From assembly GCA_033065855.1 (NCBI GenBank), contig JAVXUO010002935.1, positions 496,001 through 560,000 on the forward strand: a stretch of 64,000 nucleotides of DNA. The letters run 5' to 3'. Each line of letters starts with the position of its first letter. The first letter of the stretch is position 1. The translations under genes were made by a program, and so were the position numbers. Of this stretch, positions 45,701 through 55,600 are shown piece by piece. Under the pieces are notes generated by a model, which did no database searches, was not told the DNA's origin, and was given only the letters and a program-made list of their open reading frames with translations. This DNA is from Escallonia rubra (Eukaryota; Streptophyta; Magnoliopsida; Escalloniales; Escalloniaceae).

Positions 45701-48700
45701 AGTATGCAAGTAAACAACTTAATTGCAATTATCGACAGATCTCTCTACAAGGCATGTTGAGATATAAATCCCGCATCGGGGAAAGAATAACTAATACTTA
45801 AATATATAAGCCTTGTGGGCCTCGAACCTCATTGCTAATTAGTCATAAGTTGGTTGCTTTTACATGGTACCAAAGCCTTATACTACTTAACTCCGCTAGA
45901 GAAGAAAGGAGCTCTTTTCTGGGTAAGAAATCTTGTCACACAGGCCTTCATTGCCGAACCATTCTGCTGTTTCTTGCTGCCCTGTTTCTACCCTGTTTTT
46001 TTACCTTAAAAACAGAGTTTTTTGCTCATTTTATGTTCTGCTTTCATTGCATCACTTTCTTATAGTAGTTTCCCTTCTTATTCTTCGGCCTTCGTAGCCC
46101 TTTATCCAACGTTTCTTTCCCATTGATCTTCATCACCATTCTTTTCCCTTTAATTCCAATTTCAAAAGGATTTCAACATGTCTTCCACAACCGAGAAAGC
46201 TCCTAGTGCCCAATCCGAAGAGGTAACGCTCAATCAAACAACAGGAGAATCATCGAATATATGAAGTGGTCTCAAGTTGTTCCAACCTTTCTAATAGGGA
46301 AGGGAAAATTGAGTTCTCCTTGGTACTGTCCCTAATGCTTGGGATTTAGAGGACTCGATGGTAATGTTTTGGCTATGGAATTCCATTCTACCAGAAATCA
46401 GTGACACGTTTATGTTTCTACCAACGTCTAAGGTAAGGGAGGCTGCTCCAGTCTTTGAGATTAAAACTCAAATCTCTGCCACCAAACAAGGAGATCACTC
46501 AGTTTGAAGTATGCCAATCTCTTGAAGAAGCTATGGCAAGAGAGAGATCATTATCGGAGCAGTGAGATGAAATGTAGAGATGATGCAGCTGCGTTGAAGA
46601 ATTTCATTGAAAAGGATTGATTTTATGATTTTAGAATTCAGATATTGAAAAAAAATGATTTATCTTCATTGAATGGGACCATCTCCAATGCTGAAGAAAG
46701 TCGAAGGGGAGTTATGCTTTACTCTTAACAGGTTGAAGGATCAGCAATGCTAGGAATAATCATTGATCAGAAACCGAAGTTTAATACTGAAAACATATCG
46801 TCTTTCAATACTGCAAATTTGCAAGTTAGGAGAATGGAGTCTCGGACCTCAAAGAAGGATAACATCTGGTGTACCTAGTGCAAAAAGCCTTGTCATACTA
46901 AAGAGCAGCGTTGGAAGCTTCATGAAAAGCGACAAAGTTCTCAATGGAATATTGGACCGAGAAGTGGAACTGTCATATGACTCAATATAGGGAAGACTGG
47001 TAAGATGATGTTGTGATTGAACAAAGAAGACATTGGAAGGCTGAGATCACTCCTTGATTCATTAGAGAAGTCTACAAGTACCTGTTCCTTCAGAAATTCG
47101 GTTAAGCTTTGTTCCTCATATACTTCAAGATTTTCCATGTTCCTGGTTATTGATTTATGGGGAAATCGATTACATGACCATTCTTCACATGAATTCCTCA
47201 CCTACCATCCCAGTCCTAGCAGCAGGAGAAAATAAAAAAAAACCATTGCTGATGGATCCCTGGCCACTGTTGCCAGCTAGGGAGGCATTGTTTTAAGTCC
47301 ACCCATGGTCCTAAAAAACGTGCTACTTGCACCCAAGTTATCAACAAATCTTATGTCTATTCGTCAACTTACAAAGGATCTAAACTTTAGTCTGGTGTTT
47401 TCTCGTATTTCTTGTGTTTTTCAGGACCAAGTAACAAGGACGACGATTGGACATGCTACGGTAAAAAGATGGTCTTTATTATCTTGAGTTACCGTGGCCA
47501 AGTGAATATTGGGAAAAAATCACCTCTCTCGTATCTGTCCGACAACCCTCGTTTCAATAATGACCGAATCTGGCTTCATCATCTTAGGCTTGGACACCCT
47601 TCCTTCAGAATTCTTAGTGTCATGTTTCCATTTTTGTTACAAAATGTTGATGTAGAAGATTTTTACTGTGATGTTTGTGAATTTGCTAAACACCGACGTG
47701 TTTCCTTTCCTTTGAGTAATAAAAGAACTAGAGTTCCTTTTTTTTTTAATCCATAGTGACATGCGGGGTCCATCTCAAGTCCCCTACATTTCAGGGGCTC
47801 GTTGGTTTGTCTCGTTCATTGATGTTTGAACTCTAGTTTCGTGGATTTATTTATTAAAACAAAATCTGATACGAGCAACATTTTTCATACAATAGTCAAA
47901 ACTCAATTCAATGTTGGAATTGAGAGGTTGAGGGCAGATGACACACCCCTACAAAATGGGGTCTCGAAAAAAAAAAATTCATCCTTTAGCCCTTGGTGGT
48001 TCTCTTTTTTCAAAAGAATCTTCCAAGAACTATTTGGGGAGAAGCTATCCTCGCTGCAGCTCACCTAATGACTCGTATCCCGTCTCAAGTCCTGGTTTTT
48101 GGAATTCTAGTGGAGGTGTTTTCTCAGCTTTTTTCTAGATTTCAATGTGTCAGCTAATTTAGCACCTAAAAGTTTTCGGATGTGTTTTATTTGTTCACGT
48201 TCACTCTCATGGTCGGAGCAAGCTAGATCCTAGAGCTGTCAAGTGCATCTCCACTTGATGTTTACCTTTCAGAATGGGTACAAGTGCTACAATCCTATCA
48301 CTCGTGAAACTTTTGTTTGTCTATGTCACATTGCTGAACAAGAAAGTTATTTTTCTAGTCCTTATCTTCAGGGGGAGATCATCATCTATGGAAGATAAGG
48401 ATTTGTTTTTGGGAGAACCATCCATTTGAGTTGAAACATCTCCCTTGCAAACTGAATCCACTTCTGAAACTAAACTCATTTCTGAACCCATTTTTGCAGC
48501 CGAGCCTTTTGAGCATCTTCTTATCTTTTTGAAGAACCATCAAGGCCAATGAACCCTACACTCGTTGCTACAGGTTTACTCAAGAAGAATTTAGCCCGTG
48601 ATCAATCCTGTGCAAGTTCAAAAAACGGAATCATCACTTGGGATGAGGTAAGTCCTTGAACTGGGGTACCACCTACTGTTCTTGATATGGATCTTCCATA

Positions 48701-50523
48701 GCCACAAGAAAGAGTCTTAAAAGTGCACACAACATCCTTTATCCCACTTTGCTTCGTCCCACTTTGTGTCCTTCGAAAAATTATCAACCTTACACGAAAG
48801 CTTCCTTGTTCATCTAAACACTATAGCCATCCCACAAACCTTCTTTGAGGCACTTGGCAAAGAGGAATGGAAGCATGCAATGAGGGTAGTACCGGAGGCA
48901 TTGTAGAAGAATAAAACACGAGAACTAGCGGAATGACCAATTGGAAGGAGACCGGTAGGGTACAAATGGGTATTCGCACTGAAGTCCGATGGATCCATTG
49001 AGAGGTATAAGGCGAGACTAGTAGTTAAGGAATATACACAGACCTATGGGGTGGATTACCAGCATACATTTGCACCATTGGCAAAGATAAATATAGTAAG
49101 GGTGTTGTTATCTCTATTAGTAAACTATGATTGGACTTTAGAACAGTTCTATACGAAGAATGCTTTTTTTTACATGAAGAGCTTGAGGAGAAAATCTATA
49201 TGGAAGTTTCACTCTGCTTTGGCATAAATCTGGGTAAAAACAATGTGTGCGGATTGAAAAAAAGCGTTATATGCGCTCAAACAATCTCCTCGTGCATGAT
49301 TTGGAAGATTACTGAAGCAATGTTGAATATGAAGTACGAACATTGCCAGGGCGATCACACATTTTTTGTCAAGCATTCGGCTTCAGGGGAGTCACAATAT
49401 TGATAGCCTATTCGGATGATATTACAGTAACTAGGAATGATTCAGATGAAAAGGAAGTTCTTCAAAAGTATTTAGCAAAAGAATTCGAAATAAAGGATCT
49501 ATGCAAATTGAAGTACTTCTTAGGAGTAGAAGTAGCTCTGCCTAAGGAAGCAATCTTTGTTTCAGAGCAAAAATATGTTCTTGACTTGCTAGAAGCAACA
49601 TGGAAACTTGGTTGTAGACCACCAAATATGCCTATTGAGCCAAATCATAGACTAGGAGAGTCTATGGAAGGAGAACGAGCTGGCATTGGCATGTACCAAC
49701 GACTTGTTGGGAGGCGAATCTATCTGTAACACACGCGGCCTGACATTGCATACCCAGTGGGTGTGGTGCGTCATTTCATGGAAAACCCTAAGGATGTCTA
49801 TCTCCATGCAGTACATAAGGTCTTAGAATATATGTTAGGCAGCCCAGGAAAATGAATTTTCTTCGGAAAGGGCACAAGTATGGAACTCAAAGCTTGCACA
49901 AATGCCGACTACGCTGACCCTGTTACTGTCAGAGATCAATGTCTGGGTATTGCACCTTTCTTGGTGGAAATTTGGTAACGTGGACGTGTAAGAAACCACC
50001 GGTTGTAGCAAGATCTAGTTCAAAGGCAGAGTTTCTTGTGATGGCACAAGGTTTTTGTAAGTTGATATGGCTCAAAATTATCCTAGCAGACGTGAAGATT
50101 AAATCGAAGACCCCAATGAAGCTTTATTGAGGCAACAAGTTTGCAACCAACATAGCGCATAATCCAGTCCAGCATGACAGAACGAAACACGTGGAAGTTG
50201 ACAAACACTTCATAAAGGAGAAGCTTGAAAAAGGATTGAGTTGCACTCCTTATATAGCGCCAATTAGCAGACATCTTAGATAAAGGATTGACAAGTTCAA
50301 CATTTCAAAGTATTGTGAGCAAGCTGGGGATGGAAGATATCTTCTCCCCAGCTTGAGGGGGAGTGTTCAAAATTTGGAATTTGATGGAAATCCCAAGCTC
50401 TATGTGAATAGCCATAATTGCCGGGACATATGTGTTTCCTGGACACGGACACCGTGTTCGACACCGACCGGGACACCGTAATTTTCAAAAAACTAGATTT
50501 TGGACATCGCAGGACACCGCTGA

Positions 50524-50572
<49 letters not shown>

Positions 50573-52580
50573 TAGATAGATATAGACACACACACACATC
50601 TCAATTGAAGCAACTAAATTTCGTTCAAAATGGATGAGAAAGAAAGCAAGTAACATGAAATAGTCTCAACAGTAACAAGAAAAAAGGTCGGCAACAAGAA
50701 AACAGTTGAATGTCTCAACAGTACCAAGATTAGAGTCTCAACAATTATCTACGAATTCATAGTTAATCTCTATAACTGGAAACTCCTATAACTGGAAAGT
50801 TTCCAGTTATAGGAGATTAGCTATGAATTCGTAGATAATAGTTTCCTGACACTATAGACTAGTAGGATTTCCAACTTCCATAGAATAGCAATACCTTGTG
50901 GAATAAAGGTTTTGTATTCAATCATATTTAAGATATATAGAACTCAAGATTTTCTTCATAGAGCATCATATATTAAAATCTGAAGCTTAATGCACCAAAA
51001 AGAGTAACTTAATAACATGGTCTAATTACAAGATGCAATGTATGCTTATTACCATTAACATTTCTCATAGAAAATCTTTACCAAAGAATTATATTAGAGA
51101 CAAATGTCATGGGTGGTCCTTGAACTATACACCATTAGCCATCTTAGTCCCTCAACTATTTTTTTCGCCGTTTTAGTCCTTTAACTTTAAACCCTTTGCC
51201 GTAGAAGTCATATTTCCGTTTCCATAAAAATATTCTCTTTTGTGGCCCCCACAGTAGGGGCACTAAAGTAATTCTCCTATCCTCAAGAACCAGAAGCTCA
51301 CTTTTGGTCCCTGAACCATTATCATGCTGCTCAATTGGTCGTTGAACTAAGTCTTGCACTCTTTGTCCTTTAACATTGCATCATTAGTCAGTTTCGTCCT
51401 TTTGATCACTTCAATCGGTTTTGTTAAGTTGATGAAAAAAGTCAATTCATGCCCCATCAAAATAAGTCGCCACCATGACCATGGAGCTCTCTACGAGGTG
51501 GCTTTGTCCTTGCTATGCACCATGAACACCTTCTCCTCGGCTGCCAACACAACTAACACCGCAACATCTCATCGCCGACTCCACTGTGCCGCTGCCTCAA
51601 CTGCTAGCATGCCACTACCTGCCACCGTCAGCAGCTAACTGTAGCCAGCCCCCGCCGGTGGCAGCCGGTTGCTGGTTGACGGCAAGGCGGTGGCGGCGGG
51701 GGTTGGGGCTGCCGGCAGCCAGCGGTGGTGGTTGTGATTGATGGTCGGTACTTGTGACTGCCAAAGTGGCAACTGGCGACTGACAACCGACGACATAGGC
51801 TAGGAGCTGGCTGCAACTGGCAGCGGTGATGGTGGCTGGCTGATGATGATTGCAGGTAGTGCTATGAATGGGTTATGATGTCAAACCCAACATAACCCAC
51901 CACAACATTGAGTCAACCCATCCTAATCTATTTTAACTAAGTGGACTGGATTTGGTAAAAACATTTTCTTGGATTGGATTGGTTAAGCCCATAAAAAACT
52001 TAATCCAACTTACACCTCTAGAGAGAGGGTGTTGATGGTGTATAGTAAGGACAGATCCACCTTGTAGAGAGATCTGTGGATACTGTACTACTGACCATCT
52101 TGAAGGTTCTATCTTGAAGGTACTACTGACAACTTAAAATTCTTGAATCACCAACCAGGGATTCCAATTATCGACTTAGATCTCGATATGATAGCTATTT
52201 AAACAACTTAATTGGAATTTGGTAATATAAATAGCAATGGCAAGATGACACTTGGTGGTGCGATTTTGAAATTTAGGTACTGCCTTAAGCTATCTTACAT
52301 GAACTCGGCACTTTGGGTCAAAATATCGTGTTGACACAACACGACAGGGATACGGGTATGGAATCCGAACCGGACACGCCATTTGCTGGAGGGACACGCC
52401 ACGTCGCAGATTGGAGAAGCGTCTCTGGAAATCTGTCGCCGTGGATGATGGAAGATGAAGGTCTAAGGAGGAAGAAGGCGCAGAGTCCAAATCTGGGTAG
52501 GAGAGAGAGAGAGGAGAGAACGCCATGGATGATGGAAGATTAAGGTTGAAGGAAGAAGAAGATGAAGAGTCTAGATCTGG

Positions 52581-52611
<31 letters not shown>

Positions 52612-55600
52612 GGGGGGTAGAGACGGAGAGAGAGAGAGAAGGATAACCATACCTCGAGGATAGGCGTGTGGGTCATAATAAATGACCTTCACATGTTATC
52701 CTATTCTTCTCTACAACAACATCACCAGGATACATGCTACTTTTTCATAATATCATATCCACCTATATAGTTTGTACTAATCTCATAAAAAGTACCATTT
52801 GAAAATAAACATTCTATTTGTGTTCCCATGTCCGTGTCCAAAATGGAATCCGTATCCCCGTGTCCTGTAATTTCAGAAATTGGAGTCTGACACTCGGACA
52901 CGTGTCCGATCCGGACACAAACACCGAGTCCATGTAACATAGGCCTTAAGATGGTTCTCCCAAGTGTGTTTATGCTTTTTCCTGCCGCCTGTGTGTTGTG
53001 GAAGGTTGGGTGGGGGGGTGGGGGAAGGAGGTAGATGAAATGTTCAATTTTTCTGTAAGATGCCTAACTGTTTTCTGCACTGCTTTGCCTACATCAGATA
53101 CAGTTCCTTCTTTTTGGTTTCTTGGGTCTAGGAGGATGGGGAAGAGGGACAGAAACCCAAAGTAAACATCTGACCCTATTGGAAGATCTCTGCAAATAAG
53201 TAATCTCTTATTCACGGACTAATCTATCCATTCATTACCCTGTACAAATTTGTGCTCAGTCGATGATCAGAGTCAAGTACACTTTAACTTTCTAGATGCA
53301 AATGTGACTGCATGTGAAGTTTCTAGATTGGCATAATCATGAACATGAGCAAATTTGTGCAGGTGCCATACTGGATAATCTAACAGAGGGATCATGCTTG
53401 CAATATAAAACATCACCAGATCTTTCAAATTGAACTAAATACCAAAGGACAACAAGAAGGATACCTTTCTGCCATCTTCCCACGGGTGCCTTGAGACTGT
53501 GACCTAGATAATTCTCTCTGTGTTTATCAACCTTCACATCGTCCCAGTTAAATTCTGCAATAATAAGCAGATAGTACCTTAAGCAGTGAAACCAAAAAAT
53601 AAAGGTGCATGTGTAAAGTTAACAAATTTTCTGAAAGCTTAATGTGTCCCATGAACATATACCATATACAAAAGAGAGAAGAACTGGGAAGGAAGTGTGA
53701 GGCATACTCATGCCAAAATCCTTTTCCCTCCTAGCCAACTTCTGAGCCCTTCTGATGCTAACTCATGTAAATATGTTTAGTTTCTATGTTTTCACTTTCC
53801 AGTAATTTTTGTACAACTTTTAGTTAGGAGTAGTAGTGTCTTTTCAGCTTGGTCTCCAGTTTGAGCCAGCTCTGAAGTTTTTGGTCATTTTGTAAGATTA
53901 CTGGTGTGCTTGGGGAGTTAGAGCAGTCAGATATTAGTACGAGGGGTTCGGGAGAAAAGTTTTGGCTTCTCTTGGAAGCTATTTAGCACCATCACCTGTA
54001 TTAGGTCGAGGTGTCGTGTCCGACACCCCAAGACCTCTCAGACACCGCCCGACACGTAAGAAACCTCTGATCGGTGTGCTAATTTAATTTATTTATTTTC
54101 AATTTCCAGACACAGCGCCGGACACTTCGTGAAAAAGCGTCGGACACATATGGGACCAAGTGTAATTTTTCAAGCGTCATTTTGGGTCAAAATACAATAT
54201 GGGGAAATGTTGGGGTGTTTTTTACAGATTTGAATAACCCAAAACAGACAGATCTTGTGTTCTCTTTCGGTTTTAACTACTGCTGTGGCTTACCAAGAGG
54301 TAGAAGAAGACCAGAACAAATCTAGTGCCTAATACGATTTGCTCGCTGGTGCATGTCTCCGGAGATATTTCATCTGTTCTTTCTGATTCTTTTTCACTTT
54401 TTCATTCCTTTTTTTGGCTTTCTCATTCTAATCTATTTGATTTTGTGCATTTTTTTCTTTTTCTTTTTATTGTGATCATCTTCTTAATTCACTTTTCTTG
54501 CAAATTCCTTTTTTTTTTTTCTTTTTGCTTAGTTCCTGTTTGGTGCCTTTTTCCCCTTACATTACTTTGTTAAAAATAAGTCAGTAATGTAACTTTACTT
54601 GGCTTAAACCTGTGTATTTAACCTAAGTTGCTCGTTTTGTGGTTTTTCAGTTGGTGTTTTGCTAATTTATGAAGTCGAATGTGCTTCAAAATTAGATAAA
54701 CATATGAATATATGTAAACATATAAAAAATTCAGAAGTTGTGCGGTGTCCAAAACTGGACTTTTGGAAATTGCTGGATCCAGTAGTGTCCCAGTCGGTGA
54801 CGGTGTCGGACACGGCGGCGGTGTCCGGCAACATAGCTTGGAAGGTTGGAGTTGGCTTCTCTTGGAAGCTTTGGAGTTGGTATAAAAGAAAACAAGTCTG
54901 CCTTATCCAGCACTTACGTCAAAACAAAAAAGAAGAATAGTAAGATTGAGCTTCAACTTCACCCCAGCTTGGGTTCTCAAGCATTAGAGGCTTGAATTTT
55001 GAGAATTCAAAACCGTGACGCCTTCTGATCCCTCTGCTACTGCTATACGCGTGAGAGGCCAGCAAAAAGCCATCGTCTTCTGTGCCATTCTCTTCTGCTC
55101 AGATCTAGGACATTTTGATTGAAGGTATTATTACAAAGTTTGAAAGATGTTAATGAGTTTCTTGATGCTAGACCATAAAGTGGAGTACTCAGTGATTTTC
55201 TAAAAACTCTGCCTGTGTAACATTAGTTTACTGCATCCTCATCTGCACCACCTCAACACCTCAAAAAAGCTCTCACCAAACCAAGCAAGACACAACAACC
55301 CACCGTAGGTCATACATGCATATAACAGTTATGGACTTATTTCTGAGTTGGCCCCTTTATAAAAGGGGTAGAAGGTAAACAAACCTTTGGGGTGTAACCC
55401 CTCTGTGCATCTTATGGTTACCGTGGCTTGAAATTCAATTGAGAGTAGCTTTCAACGGATAAGCTGAAGAACTCAAAACACAATCTTGTCACCTCTAAGT
55501 CTAATTGTTTACAAATTTTTTGGATCTTTGGGACAAATTTGGATGTTGTATAGATAGCTAGTTCGATTTTCTCCAGGGATGCGCCCCATTCGGCACCTTT

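Larger units (their letters stand above)
45755..50420 (+). mobile_element. Degenerate Ty1/copia element in MMTAG2 intron 2
   Basis: The 5' LTR-like part (45755-45864) starts TGTTGAGATATAAATCCC and ends TTTTACA. A primer site TGGTACCAAAGCC (45865-45877) resembles the initiator-Met type. A gag-like start ATG is at 46178 ([15 protein letters not shown]). The GAG-pre-integrase zinc region, integrase, RT and RNase H follow in copia order, all broken by stops. The polypurine tract GCTTGAGGGGGAG (50351-50363) precedes TGTTCAAAAT, the start of the 3' LTR at 50364, which is cut by transposon copy C. The two LTR starts hardly match, so LTR limits are tentative. Confidence 0.8.

Noticed and set aside
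50526..50570. Long (TA)n as a regulatory or origin element
   Set aside because: Simple microsatellite within a partial transposon copy; nothing links it to a function.
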